Shown: positions 35,131 through 46,572, numbered from the stretch's first letter. The stretch is DNA of 64,000 bases from Vandiemenella viatica (GCA_031002005.1 JARYHS010008074.1:344496932-344560931), one strand, 5' to 3'. Notes: a model not told the origin generated them from the sequence alone. A program made the numbers and translations.

Positions 35131-36330
35131 ACCTGCAGCAAAGCAGTAGTTACACAACACTTCCACATCAGATTAGCAAGTGAACGTCTTTTTGCATCGA
35201 AATTGTTGAGATATAAATAATTGGTAAATTTTTTAGACTCTTCTGTATTTACACTGAACACAACTTCCTAATCTGAATAATAGGACATGATCAAAAATAC
35301 CTAAAATGTAATATCTATTACATTTCATTGTATGGTAATCTTTTGCTGATAAATTCGTGTTGATTTATCTAGTGACTGATAACGAACCATTATCTGTTAT
35401 ACAGTGCTGTATTATGCATTACTGGAAAAAATATTTTTTTTACAACTACGCGAGGCTGAATCATTAAGCTCTTAACCTTTTAAAGTCCAAGAGCGTTCTT
35501 TCAATTCCGTTCACGATAGAAAGCATTGAGAGTATGTACGAAATACCCTTCGTTCAAGGTCAAGAGAGAAATTCCTGGCAGCACTTGTTCGCCAGCAGCC
35601 CTGTTAAACGGGGGCCATTGAGACATATTTACGAGGGGAGGCCTGGCGCAGTATCGCCTTCTTCTGGAGAGGCAACTACGCCAGAGATAAGGACTCAGCA
35701 ACACCGGCGGAGGAGGCTGAAGAATAGGGCTGCCTGCAGTGGTCTCCTAATAGCGGTGCAGGACCGGCCAGGAATCATCGGGTTCGTACTGCGCTCTCTG
35801 AGAGATATGTACCCTTCTAGAATGCTGGAACGACGTTTTATTGAAAAATAAAATCAGGTAACGGTCATGATGACCTTTAAGATATATTCTGCATGAATTG
35901 CATTGCAATACATATAACGCAACTGGGTAATTTTACAGCATTTCATGCTTAGGGTTAGCTCGTAGAATGAACAAAGATTCTAAGTAACAGTAGTAAAAAT
36001 GCCGATTCTGTAGCGTGAAATTACGCTTGTGCTGACAGTTTGTGCCGTGATATCTGAATACTAGATAGCGAGTAGCTCTAGCGACATGCGTAGTGGCGCT
36101 GGTCATAGATGTAAGTGAGACTTAGGGCACGCGTGATTATAATAAAGTTTCGTGTTTATCTCGTGTTCTATGGTGTGTAGCTGGCCGAAGGACTACTAAA
36201 ATGGTTGCATAGTTATTGTTATTATTATTTTATTTTTAAAATAAAAAGCTAATTACAGAGTATCGTGTGGGCAAGTTTTCTAGGACAAAATCGGTGCTAT
36301 TAATACTAAAACGCAGTGCATCTCTGTCAA
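35131..36330. other. Intergenic, no gene assigned
   Basis: Contains a 105-residue frame (35534-35851, +) and its antisense shadow, Arg-rich and without a recognised domain. Somewhat higher GC at 35560-35830. No repeat recognised. Confidence 0.45.
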
Positions 36331-36465
36331 ATTTTCGGTTTTTAATGGTTTCCCGAAAAGATTCCAGGTGAACGACGTGACGGTTCCTTCAAAATGCCGT
36401 GGCCGAATTTCTTCCTAATCCACACCACCTTACCGCCTCTAATGAATTCGACTTCGGCGATGGGT
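36331..36465 (+). repeat. SINE family 1, body fragment
   Basis: Body sequence TTTTAATGGTTTCCCGAAAA, GGTTCCTTCAAAATGCCGTG and CCGAATTTCTTCC aligns with the complete SINE at 41196-41466. The tRNA-like head is missing. Confidence 0.75.
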
Positions 36466-37795
36466 AAACATAAAAATAGAACTGTCAACACTTTACCAAG
36501 TGTAATTTTACCACTTAACAACAAAATCACCTTTTTATGATGTGATTGTATATTTGTTTGATAATGTTCCGGGTATATTACTGGAATGATTAGAAACTGA
36601 TCCAAAAATCAAAGACACCCTCATAAACTGAAAGTGGGTATCGTGAGGAATCCAGAAATGTACCAGTTATTTTCGCCGGGAGGAGCACTACCTTAGCTTG
36701 GTTTACTCTGTATAACATCTATCAATCACTCAACATAGCGTCAAGGAAGAGAGAGCGACATCGGAGTGGACCAAGTACAAGAAACCCTCATCATGAACAT
36801 CGACAAGACTACGATACGAACCTGTAGCGATCGATACCTCCACGTACGGTTTTTCAAGAACGACATGAGATGTTACTAATCAATCAACATTTTGGTTAAA
36901 AAGGAATAAAATTGCCAGCGATAGATGATACAAGTATCTTCAGATGTATGGCGAGAAACAACACTCAATCCTACGGATAACACGTCACGTTCAGTCGTTA
37001 TTATTTATTTAGTTTCAGGACACATAGAAAGCTGGTCGTGCTTATTTCATTACATAAACCTGACAGGAGCTTGGTCATTACTAAAAGAAAATTATCACGA
37101 CATGAGGGTGCCATTCCTACAACTCATTACATAGAACTCAGTTTCACTGTAAATGTTTTGTACAGATATACCACAGTACCATTCTTCTCGTTAATAGACC
37201 AATGATAAGTAACAAACAGTGAATATGCTATACTGAGACCACAAATCAATTTCTTTCGGTCCTTAAAGAGATCTTGACGAAAAAATTAGCAGCCGAGTAT
37301 CTACATGACCCACTCCATTTTTTACTTAAGTGTCTACTTTTAAGGTGCAAACCCATTGCCAGAATAACAACTTCTTAGGTTATATTTCTTTAAAAAAATA
37401 CCTAACTATAATGTACCAAACGATTGGTAGGCAAGTGAATAAGGCGCTCGCTATCAAAATTTAAGGTCTCGGGCTCGAATTCAGTGCGCACATCAGTTTT
37501 TAAGGGCTTTGTTTTGTGATTACTTTATGCTTATAGAAAGAACCAACAGATTGTACTAGGATAGCATCACATTCCTTTGCTGCTGTTTTGATTAGATATG
37601 TTATTTTCTACTCGGTCCTCAGTTAAGACAATATGGTAGTATAAATCACGAAGTTTAAGCACAGGCTGAGGTTTTAAACACGGAAAACTCCCCAAACAAA
37701 TCTAAGTAATTCTTGCGTGAGTAATCGGTCAAATGCAATCTCGTTATAGATTTGTCTAATAATAAGCTTTGTTTTTCTTTATTTCTTTACGCGTC
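36466..37795. other. Intergenic, no gene assigned
   Basis: Short frames only, nothing resembling a domain or a repeat listed here. Confidence 0.5.
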
Positions 37796-37965
37796 GTCGA
37801 CCTCGATGTCGTTAAAGACTGGAAACGATTGGGAAGGAGGGGGGAAAAGAAATTTGGATATAGACTTTTGAAGGAATCATACCGGCATTCGCCTGTAGTT
37901 ACTTAGGGAATCCATGGAAAACGGAAACCTGGATGTCCGGACGGCTATTTGAGCCAGGGTCCTCT
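37796..37965 (-). repeat. SINE family 1 copy
   Basis: Minus-strand copy: on the + strand GTCGTCGACCTCGATGTCGT, TTTTGAAGGAATCATACCGG and CATTCGCCTG...GATGTCCGGACGG. Diverged, with its tRNA head truncated near 37960. Confidence 0.8.
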
Positions 37966-38013
37966 CGAAAGCTATGCCCAAGCGTTACACTCGAACACAA
38001 GCTGTTGCCTGCA

Positions 38014-38201
38014 CTTTTTTTTTTTAATAGCATTCGGCTACTGGGCAATACAGCCAGCTCAATGTGATTTGTTGCTATCAAGTATTAACACAAGGACACT
38101 ACAACACGGGCAAGACATTCACAGGCACAACACTGAACACCCATGCCCTCGGCCGGACTCGAACCGGCGACCTTCTAGCCCCCTACGCTACCGAGCCCGG
38201 C
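38014..38201 (-). repeat. SINE family 2 copy with target duplication
   Basis: On the minus strand a tRNA-like head (GGCTCGGTAGCGTAGGGGGC, then GGTTCGAGTCC as B box) leads into a short body and an A-rich tail. Flanked by TTGCCTGCA at 38005-38013 and 38202-38210. A + strand copy is at 46319-46564. Confidence 0.88.
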
Positions 38202-38692
38202 TTGCCTGCAACTTAGTTCACACGATCTACATGGACCACTCTTTCAGACAAATGACCTGGGTAATGGTGACTCTTGATGCCCAAGAGGGCAGAAACTCTA
38301 TTGAGTTCACGATTTATTTGTTTTTGTTTTGTTGAATTTTTCGATCGGAGAAAAAATGAAGATAACAAGTAGCAAATATTGTTTACAAAATTAATTTCTA
38401 AGCAGCGTTTGAATTTTTCTACTTGGAACAAAAACATGAAAAATTCCAGACTGGCAATGCGAGATGAAACAACGTCATGGGTTTGGATTTGAGGTCAATG
38501 GCTGCGGTGCAAATCGTTTCTTTACGATTTGTTGATCGTCGAAGTGAATTAAAAACGTTTCGTGAAACTGCACTCCTTTAAATGGAAAATTGTTACGATT
38601 TAGATGCGTAAGTTCAACCTGAAACACGTCAGATATTTTATTATTTTTTTTATTTAGAAGAATTATAATCGCAACACTGAATTTAAGTGTAA

Positions 38693-40060
38693 CTAGACGA
38701 CCCGTGCGAAAATTTCGCGAATAAAATGCGATGAATAGTGAGGTTGAATATAATGTCACCAAGTTCAGTCATTACTCTTCATACTCCTACTTCATTTATC
38801 GATTTTGGTTAGAAATCCAGGGAGATAAATGGCTCGAAACATAAAAAACATATTTTTAGAAATATTGACATTTTTGCGCTTTATGGGTCGAATTACGAAA
38901 AATTCCTTTCTTAGAATATAATGTTACCACGGTGGAAACCTTAGTCTTTAATACGATATGTCATTTATCTATATCGATTAGATATCAAGGGAAATATAAG
39001 GATCGTGACACAAAAATACGTTGTAGAACAATTTATACTTTTTCCCTTTAATAGTTGAATTCCAAACACTTCTTTCTTAAAATATAATGTCAGCAAAGGT
39101 GAGACAATATTCCTCACAATCGTACTTGATTTATCGATTTTCGATAGATATCAACGGAGATAAGTGGCTCGAGACACAAAAAACGCATTTTAGAAAAATT
39201 GACTTTTTTGCCTTTTATGGGTCGAATTACGAAAAATTCCTTTGTTAAAATATAATGTTACCACGGCGGAGACCTTATTCTTTAATATGATACCTCATTT
39301 ATCTATATCGGTTAGATATCAAGGGAGATAAATCGCCCGTGACACAAAAATCGGTTACAGAAAAATTTATACTTTTTTGCTTTAAGGGTTGAATTCCAAA
39401 AACATTCTTTCTTAAAATATGATGTCACAAAGCTGAGACATTACTCCTCATAATCCTACCTCATTTATCGATTTTGGTTAGATATCCAGGGAGATAAATG
39501 GCTCGAGATACAAAAAACGCATTTTAGAAAAAGTGACATTTTTGCCGTATAAGGGTCGAATTACGAAAAATTCCTTTCTTAAAATATAATGTTACCATGG
39601 CGGAGACCTTAATATTTAATATGATACCTCATTTATCTATATCGGTTTGATATTAAGGGAGATAAATCGCTCGTGACACAATAACGCATTGCAAAAATAT
39701 TGATACTTTTGCCCTTTAAGGGTCGAATTCCGAAAACTTTCTGGCTTAATATATGACGTCACTAAAGCGGAGATCTTAATCTTTAAAACGATACTTCATA
39801 AAACGGTTTCAGATAGGTATCCAGGGAGATAACTGACTCGTAACACAGAAAACAGCATTTTAGAAAAAATTACATTTTTGCCCTTTAAGGGTCGAATTCC
39901 AAAAACTTTCTTGCTTAAAATACGATTTAACCAAAGTGGAGACCATAAGCTTTAAAATGACACCTCATTCATTGATTTCGGTTAAGTATGAAGGAAGATA
40001 TAGGCTTGTGACAAAAAAATACCTTATAGAAATAATATATATGATGATTCGGTGTTCTGG
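38693..40060 (-). repeat. Helitron-associated satellite array (about 168-bp units), minus
   Basis: About seven to eight units. The landmark (T/G)AAGGGTCGAATT(C/A) recurs near 38880, 39047, 39214, 39382, 39547, 39716 and 39884, giving a period of 165-170. Units also share TCATTTATCTATAT, GGGAGATAAAT and ATATAATGTTACCA. At the left edge is a terminus that on the minus strand reads GCGAAATTTTCGCACGGGTC then GTCTAG. The same units in + orientation occur at 43770, 60815 and 62837. Confidence 0.88.
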
Positions 40061-40895
40061 GGATCTGACAGCGCTCTTAAGTCAGGTTCATTTCTTTAAA
40101 AAACAGTAGTCTTTCTTATTGGCTTTAGCCGTCCGGTTATTTTGAACAAGCGGCTTTACATTCGTCTAAGCTAATAGTTCCTTATGTCGAACATGGTGCC
40201 ACTCACAACGTGCTCGGAATTTCATTACATCCAATCGCGGTAAACACTTCTACTGGCAGTAGTAGCTTACAACTAGAGCAAGGCGATACACAGTATTAAA
40301 TGAATGGGTCGTATACTAGACTCCTATCTTTTCAGAGAATTCGGGATCAACAAAACTGTACTGCGAAATAAATTACTCGTGATATAAATTACTATTAGTG
40401 GATTAGGAAATTGAACCCTTATAATCTTTGTTGAGCGAAAAACAGTAACATCACGAACGGTTGCTGCAAATAACGACTAACAATACTCGTATATTATAAT
40501 CAACGAAATACACATTCATTCCTCGTTATTGATGACTTAATTATCAGTGACAAATTAATCTCCACTTTTTAATAAAAGGTTTATATTTTATAGTTTTCTA
40601 CTTACAACAATCACTACTGTCTTTACAAAAAACAAAACAAAACAATCCCAACTTTTTAATCAGATGTTAATTTTCTGAACGGTGTCCAGGCAAGATAATT
40701 TTAGGACAGACATTAATTTTTAAGCTGTGGAAACCCAATTAAAACCTGTTCAGTTGTTTTAAAAATTATGGAAAAATGATTTTACGTTCAGATCTGCATC
40801 AACACCAAGTTACATAGCAAAATGAGTCATAGTCTGATTATAAGTCAGAATCTGAGGTTTCAGACTGTCAAAACCATGTCAAAATTTTTTCAATA
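40061..40895. other. Unassigned spacer
   Basis: No frame or repeat recognised. It separates the left satellite array from the mariner-type transposon. Confidence 0.5.
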
Positions 40896-40922
40896 GTGTA
40901 TATATATATATATATATATATA
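40896..40922. repeat. (TA)n microsatellite at the transposon edge
   Basis: About 13 TA units directly abut GGTCAGAAATTC, where the terminal six bases of the transposon would be expected. Confidence 0.9.
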
Positions 40923-41195
40923 TGGTCAGAAATTCACTCATCGGCGGGTAAGGGCAGTGTTCGGGACGTTGCACTAACGAAATAAATACAAAAAAAAAAA
41001 AAATCTAGTAAATGTCGTACCGTTTTTGAGTTATACGCAGCTAAAGTTGGCCAATAAGAGCGCTGCGTGGGCGAATTCAAACAGCCTTCCACAGGCGCTG
41101 TTGCCAAGCGTACTCGAGGCATGCGACCGCCAAAGAAAACGAAAAGCAAAACTCTCTTCGGAAGTGGGAATCGAACTTCAGATTGAGAGTTTGCC

Positions 41196-41466
41196 ACCGA
41201 GTGGGGAGGTGTAACGGTTAGCGTTCTCGCCTCGCATTCGGGAGGACGGCGGTTCGAATCCCCGTCCGGGCATCCAGATTTGGGTTTTCCATGGTTTCCC
41301 CAAATCACTCCAGGCAAATGCCGGGATGCTTCCTTCAAAAGGCCATGGCCGAATTCCTTCCCATTCCTGGCCCCCATCCTTGCCTCCCATCCTTTCCCGT
41401 CTCTAAAGACCTCGATGTTAAAAAGAGACGTAAAGCAGTTACAAAAAATAATAATAATAATATATA
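41196..41466 (+). repeat. SINE family 1, complete copy in the left inverted repeat
   Basis: 271 bp flanked by TGAGAGTTTGCC at 41184-41195 and 41467-41478. A tRNA-derived head has TAACGGTTAGCG as A-box-like and GGTTCGAATCC (41251-41261) as B box. The body includes CCATGGTTTCCCCAAATCAC and GGCCATGGCCGAATTCCTTC, and the tail is AATAATAAT-rich. The opposite inverted repeat of the transposon lacks it and shows the unfilled site. Confidence 0.93.
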
Positions 41467-42165
41467 TGAGAGTTTGCCGTCTTACTGACTACGCTGCCAA
41501 GGCACTAGAATTTCCTTGTTTTTAGAAGCCACTAGGGCGGACTGTTTGTTCGTAATCGGAATTTATCGGTAATCCACGACATTTTTCGGGAAGTCTGTGG
41601 TGGGGCTAGAGGATTTTTTTTATGGGAATTGTTTTTTAATTAGTTGATCTGCTTGCTAGATAAATCTTTAATTTTTGTACAAAAATCGTTTAGTTACTGG
41701 CACAAAAAAATTCTGCAAACTTAATTTATTCGTTGCAAAGAAGCTTCTTTTATTCCATCACAACATTTTTATCGATTAACGTGAATATCCTTGCTACTAT
41801 TTTGCAACAATAAAATAAAAAATTTTTTTGGAAAAAAGAACATTAAACTCATTCTATTGTTCGTAACGTAACTTTCTCTGCTGCAAAATTCTGTTCTTAT
41901 TCAAATAAGTTGTAAACATTTCGGTAACGTGTATCAACTCGCTAACTCGCGGCAAGCCGCAAAAGGTAAACAAGCTGTTACTCATTGATACACTGATACA
42001 AAACAAAATTACTGTACAGTAGTTTCAATTCCAACTTGACGTTATTAGTCGCAACATTGAAACCCAACAGGGATTTACTTACAATAAGCTTCAACCCGCA
42101 ACAGTAACCGTAGTAAAAATGTATCACAATAAACAACAATAACAAAAAATACGGTCCCTTACCTT

Positions 42166-43314
42166 TTACAGCAACTGCTCAAAATGTCCTCCCTCAACTG
42201 CAATACCGGCACGACAACGCTGAGTTACTAAATTTGCGACTCTTCCAAAATTGTAACTTTCTCTAATTTCATCAAAAAGTAGAATTATCCTAGCCAAAAC
42301 TTCTTCCTCTGTTTCTACTTCAGTCTCATCAACAATGGTCTTGACAGCTCCCCAGAGATAAAAATCCAATGGGTTGTTATCTGGTGACCAAGCTGGCCAG
42401 TGAATTGGGCCTCCTCGACCAATCCACCTGTTAGGATACAATGCATCTAAGTGTTGACGTACCGGTACTGCAAAATGCGGCAGCACGCCGTCATGTTGAA
42501 ACCACATGTCATTACAAATTTCCAAAGGAACGTCTTCCAAGTACAACAGAAGGACGTTTTCATGAAATGCTAAATAAGAAGAGCCATTTAAACGTTGCGG
42601 AAGTAGAACAGGGCCTAGTATAAACTCCCCCAAAATACCCGCCCAAATGTTAACACTAAATTTGTGTTGGTATGACTTGACAAAAATTGCATGCGGATTT
42701 TTGACATTCCAGATGTGGCTGTTTCGGCTATTAAAACACTTCTCCCTGGTAAAGCACGCCTCATCCGTCCACAGCACCTTCCTTTCAAAGTTTGGATAAT
42801 CGTTACATTGCTGCAGGTACCACTGTGAAAACTGAACTCGAAGTGGAAAATCGTCTTCCTCCAAAACTTGAACCTTTTGAAAGTGAAAGGGATGTAACCC
42901 TTCGTCGAGAAGGACGTCCAAAACAGTGGCATGTGAGGCCTGGTAATTAAATAACAACAAAAATGACCCTATTGAAAGGATGCATTTAAACGGAGAATTT
43001 GAGGGATCACTTAGACTGGACGTATCTGCAATGCGTTGGCAATGACCCTAGAGCTTCTCCTCGGATTATCAGCAATCATTGCCAGGACATTGTGTTCAAA
43101 TCCTACACTCCGCCTGAACCAATTTCGTCCGGCGTCGGGCCTGTGGACAACAATACTTCCCGTCTCCCTCAACCTTCTGTCAACCAACACAAAAGTTTTG
43201 GCCGATGGAATCACACAGTTAGGAAATCGAGTCGTGTAAATCTTAACTGCTTCGGCCGTGTTTTGTCCAGCAGCGCCATACGCCAAATGCATATCGGCGT
43301 ACTATTCAAACGAA
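42166..43314 (-). pseudogene. mariner-type (DUF4817 HTH plus DDE) transposase, near intact
   Basis: Exon-like part 1 (43314-43017): MHLAYGAAGQNTAEAVKIY, FPNCVIPSAKTF, RRLRETGSI and HNVLAMIADNPRRSSRVIAN, a DUF4817-type DNA-binding domain. Part 2 (42939-42166): VLWTDEACFTREKC (first catalytic Asp), WAGILGEFILGPVLL, MWFQHDGVLPHFA (second Asp), WIGRGGPIHWPAWSPDNNPL and DFYLWGAVKTIVDE (third acidic residue region). A 77-bp GT...AG segment (42940-43016) separates them, and its omission restores the frame. Just before the Met, a TAG follows FSFE and precedes YAD, so the family's usual start lies upstream and this copy has one stop there. Confidence 0.87.
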
Positions 43315-43450
43315 AAATGATGACTTTGCATGATGACAGTGTCTTTATCGGTAAGCTGCGTTCGACTGCGAGACTTCTTCTGGCATGGTCCTTTAGCCCC
43401 ACCACCGATTTCCCGCTCTAGTGGCTTCTAAAAACAAGGAAATTCTAGTG

Positions 43451-43520
43451 CCTTGGCAGCGTAGTCGGTAAGATAGCAAACTCTCAATCTGAAGGTTGCG
43501 GGTTCGATCCCCCCTTCCGA
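43451..43520 (+). other. tRNA-like Pol III promoter segment in the right inverted repeat
   Basis: TGGCAGCGTAGTCGG (43454-43468) is A-box-like and GGTTCGATCCC (43501-43511) is a canonical B box. Between them CTCAATCTGAAGG resembles a tRNA-Met anticodon-arm region. The left repeat holds the same segment inverted, with the B box decayed and the SINE inserted in it. It reads outward from the element. Confidence 0.65.
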
Positions 43521-43760
43521 AGAGAATTTTTCTTTTCGTTTTCTGTGGCGGTCACATGCCTCGAGTACGCTTGGCAACACCGCCTGTGGAAGGCTGTTTG
43601 AATTCGCCCGCGCAGCGCTCTTATTGGCCAACTTTAGCAGCGAATAACTAAAAAACCGTACGACTTTTACTAGATTTTTTTTTTGTATTTATTTCGTTAG
43701 TGCAACGTCCCGAACACTGCCCTTACCCGCCGATGAGTGAATTTCTGACCACCCTGTATA

Positions 43761-44405
43761 TATATGTATACTATCTTCCTTCATACCTAACGGAAATCTA
43801 TAAATGAGGAGGCATTTTAAAGATTAAGGTATCCGCTTTGGCCACCTCAGAAGGTAACTTTTCTAAATTCGACCCTTAGACGGCAAAAATATCAATATTT
43901 CTAAAATGCTATTTTTTTGTGTCACGAATTATTTAGCTCCCTGTATGCGGAACAGAAATCTATAAATGAAATATAATTTTAAAGGTTAACGTATTCACTT
44001 TGATGATATCATATATTAAGAAAGGAATTTTTCAGAATTGAACCTTTAAAAGGCAAAAGTATCGTTATTGCTACAATGCGTTTTTGTGACACGAGCCATT
44101 TATCTCCGTTGATATCTAACCAATATAAATAAATGAGGTATCATTTTAAAGATTAAGATCTCCGCATTGCTCACATCATAGTTTAAGACACAATTTTTTT
44201 TTTTGGAATTCGATCCTTAAAGAGCTAAAGTATCATTACTTCAATAACGTATTTTACTGTGACGAACTATTTATCTTCCTTGATATCTAACCGAAATCGA
44301 GAAATGAGATATCTTTTTCAAGATTAATGTCTCCACTTAGGCAAAATTAAAAATTAAGAACGAAATTTTTCGTAATCCACCCTTGAAAGACAAATGTAAT
44401 AACTG
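43761..44405 (+). repeat. Helitron-associated satellite array, plus
   Basis: Nearly four units of the about 168-bp repeat, in opposite orientation to 38693-40060. Landmarks: GACCCTTAGACGGCAAAAAT (43870), GAACCTTTAAAAGGCAAAAG (44040), TCCTTAAAGAGCTAAAGTAT (44214), CCACCCTTGAAAGACAAATG (44378). It starts in mid-unit directly against the transposon end. Confidence 0.85.
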
Positions 44406-44650
44406 TGAAAGCCGGGCGTTTGAGAAAGTTCAGAGCCAAGCTGCTAGATAGCAGCAGCACCTGTCACAGAGATATTAATAAATTGATTCACTGTTGATGA
44501 ATTTTGTTACCTACACTAAACACACAAACAATTGTTACTAATGAGGCGGTTCTTCTTTCAGTCTATTACAATCCACTAACCCACTAGTCATCGTATTTGC
44601 GAAATTTTCGCATGGGTCATCTTGTTTATAATAGTATAGGTAGAGAAGTA
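44406..44650 (+). mobile_element. Helitron-like terminal segment after the array
   Basis: After TAATAACTGTGAAAG comes a unique 230-bp segment with GTTCAGAGCCAAGCTGCTAGAT, GAGATATTAATAAATT and AATGAGGCGGTTC. It ends in the palindrome GCGAAATTTTCGC and GGGTCATCTTG. The same segment follows the arrays at 60566-60800 and 63077-63312, so array and terminus form one element. Confidence 0.75.
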
Positions 44651-44774
44651 TACCCTACCTACTGCTTAAAGGGACCGAGTGTTGGTATAAAAACAGAAAC
44701 GGAATTAGTGCAATGTAGACCTAATCATTTCGAGATATCTTAATGATCGATGAAGAATTACATTTTCGCACTGT

Positions 44775-44985
44775 ACGTGGTGGGTAAGCGGCAACACTCT
44801 GGTCTCGCATTCGGAAGGACGCAGATTCGAATCCCCGTCTGACCATCCAGATTTCGGATTTCCATGGTTTCCCCAAATCACTCCTGCCAAATGCGCAGAT
44901 GGTTCCTTCAAAGCACCATGGACGAATTCCTTAAAGTTTCTTGCCCCCACTCCTACACCATCTCTACACAGGGTTGGTTTGCCAT
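44775..44985 (+). repeat. SINE family 1 copy
   Basis: Head with GGTGGGTAAGCGGCAACACT and ATTCGAATCCCCG, body CCATGGTTTCCCCAAATCAC and GGTTCCTTCAAAGCACCATG. Diverged from the copy at 41196. Confidence 0.82.
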
Positions 44986-46241
44986 GAAAAATGCCATTGT
45001 CTTCAGAGCACGTGTAAACCCATAGTTGTAACAGTACTGCCATGAAATATTAACACAAATAACTCACATGGCTCTTTGGTTCTTCCGTGATCGCGTGAAA
45101 AACTTCACCGACTTGTGTAACATCATAACTGCCAACGGGAAGCCATATTGGCGTCCAATAATACTCCAGGTAGAAGTGATAGCTTCATAAATCGGTTTAA
45201 GTTATCAAACAATACCAATATATCTATCCCTTCTACTTTAATCTGTTTCCACTCTCAAATATCAAATTTAATTACATGAATACTGCCCGATCCTGTTGCA
45301 TAATGGCCAGAGATGGTCTGGCCTTCTCGCGGTATTTGGTTGGGGGGCACCAGTTTGTTACGATTTTTAAGAAAATATTAATATTCCGTTGGTTGATCTG
45401 ATTTCAGTTCTCTGCATATTTCATGTACTGCTTTGAAAGAAATTGCTGCTGGTTCGGTTCTGAGCACGGTGCCGTTAAATGAGAAGGTTTTACTGGTAAT
45501 ACGGTGCATAACGTTCTTCCAATAACCTTGGCCGATTACTGGAAAAGTCAAGGTGTAGCAACACGACAACACACAACAACTAGTTACAAATTTCAAAATT
45601 TGTGGAGATACATTAATGAAAAAATAACACCGCGTACAACTCGTCAAAGTAAACCACAAGTTAATTTAATTTATCGGACTTCTTTCCCGAAGACAGCATG
45701 GTCCGAATTGGGAAGCGACACTACTCGCACACATACCAATTCATAGTAAAAGTCTCTCTGTTCAAATTTGTGCACTCCCCAAAATGTTCTTCGTTCACAC
45801 TTTAGAACTGTTTGTAGACACGGAGAATTCCCTTCGCACTTCACCGGTAGAACCAAATCGTTTTATGGTCCGCTCTGTGCTCTGTGCTCACTTTCACTAC
45901 AGTACTTGGCTGCAAAACCATACTCGCACACACAACTTTCAGTCCATAATCTCGCTACAACCCGACTGTCACCATCTTCTTCCGAGACAATAATCTTGCA
46001 ACAGTGGCCAGTTCGATAGTCCACCGATATTACTCTACTATAAAAAGTCCTTCGTTTCTTTTTGTTTACTTCGTTTTGATTCACTTGTTTAGTTCTTTGT
46101 AGACCAACCGGGAAAGTTGAGCTTTATACGACATGGTATCGGGAAGTTCCCCATCGTCAGACTCTGGTTGTTTGGGGGTAGAGCTTGGCTTTGAGCCGTG
46201 GGTGAATATGACCTCTTGATGCCCCTTACAAACGTGATCTC

Positions 46242-46242
<1 letters not shown>
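44986..46242. other. Intergenic, no gene assigned
   Basis: Several overlapping short frames on both strands at 45378-46084 have no recognised domain. Two nearly repeated GTTC(A/T)CACTTTAGAACTGTTT-like stretches are probably chance. Confidence 0.45.

Positions 46243-46284
<42 letters not shown>
46243..46284. repeat. (AT)n microsatellite
   Basis: About twenty perfect AT units. Confidence 0.97.
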
Positions 46285-46286
<2 letters not shown>

Positions 46287-46318
46287 TTGGTTTTCCATAA
46301 TATCATTTCTGGTAGGCT

Positions 46319-46564
46319 ACCGACCTCGGTAGCGTAGGGGCTAGAGTGTTAGCCCCACGGACGCCGGTTCGAGTCCAGCCGAGGGCATGGGTGTTTAGTA
46401 TATGTGTTGTCTGTATGTCATGTCCATCGTGTTGTGTCCAGAGCCACTTGGAAAATAATACACTGTGAAGCTATGAAGAAACTGAAGCACACTGGATCAC
46501 TCGAAATACACTTGAGTTGGCTGTATGGCCTCAAAGCCAAAAACCACTTTTAAAAAAATATTAT
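46319..46564 (+). repeat. SINE family 2 copy
   Basis: tRNA-like head: TAGCGTAGGGG (46330-46340) as A box and GGTTCGAGTCC (46366-46376) as B box. Body GAGGGCATGGGTGTTTAGTA, A-rich tail. Possible duplication GGTAGGCT (46311-46318) and GGCAGGCT (46565-46572). Confidence 0.85.
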
Positions 46565-46572
46565 GGCAGGCT

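Larger units (their letters stand above)
40923..43760 (-). mobile_element. mariner-type transposon with long inverted repeats
   Basis: 2.8 kb. The inverted repeats are about 360 bp (right, about 43393-43760) and the same length at left once the SINE at 41196-41466 is set aside. They are very similar: CGGCGGGTAAGGGCAGTG, CCAATAAGAGCGCTGCG, GGCATG(C/T)GACCGCCA and so on. The right end is ACAGGGTGGTCAGAAATTC inverted, next to TA. The left end lacks ACAGGG. A transposase lies on the minus strand between them. Each inverted repeat holds a tRNA-like segment. Confidence 0.9.

Noticed and set aside
35534..35851. 105-residue Arg-rich frame as a gene
   Set aside because: No ATG context, splice or domain evidence, and the opposite strand is equally open.
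38693..40060. CRISPR-like array
   Set aside because: Units are about 168 bp, contiguous and diverged, with no short repeat plus unique spacer structure, and the genome is eukaryotic.
43451..43520. A functional tRNA gene
   Set aside because: B box is good, but the acceptor and D arms do not pair properly and a copy sits in each transposon end; it is tRNA-like only.
45378..46084. Cluster of overlapping 60-90 residue frames as a coding region
   Set aside because: Frames lie on both strands, overlap each other and show no domain; composition is ordinary intergenic.
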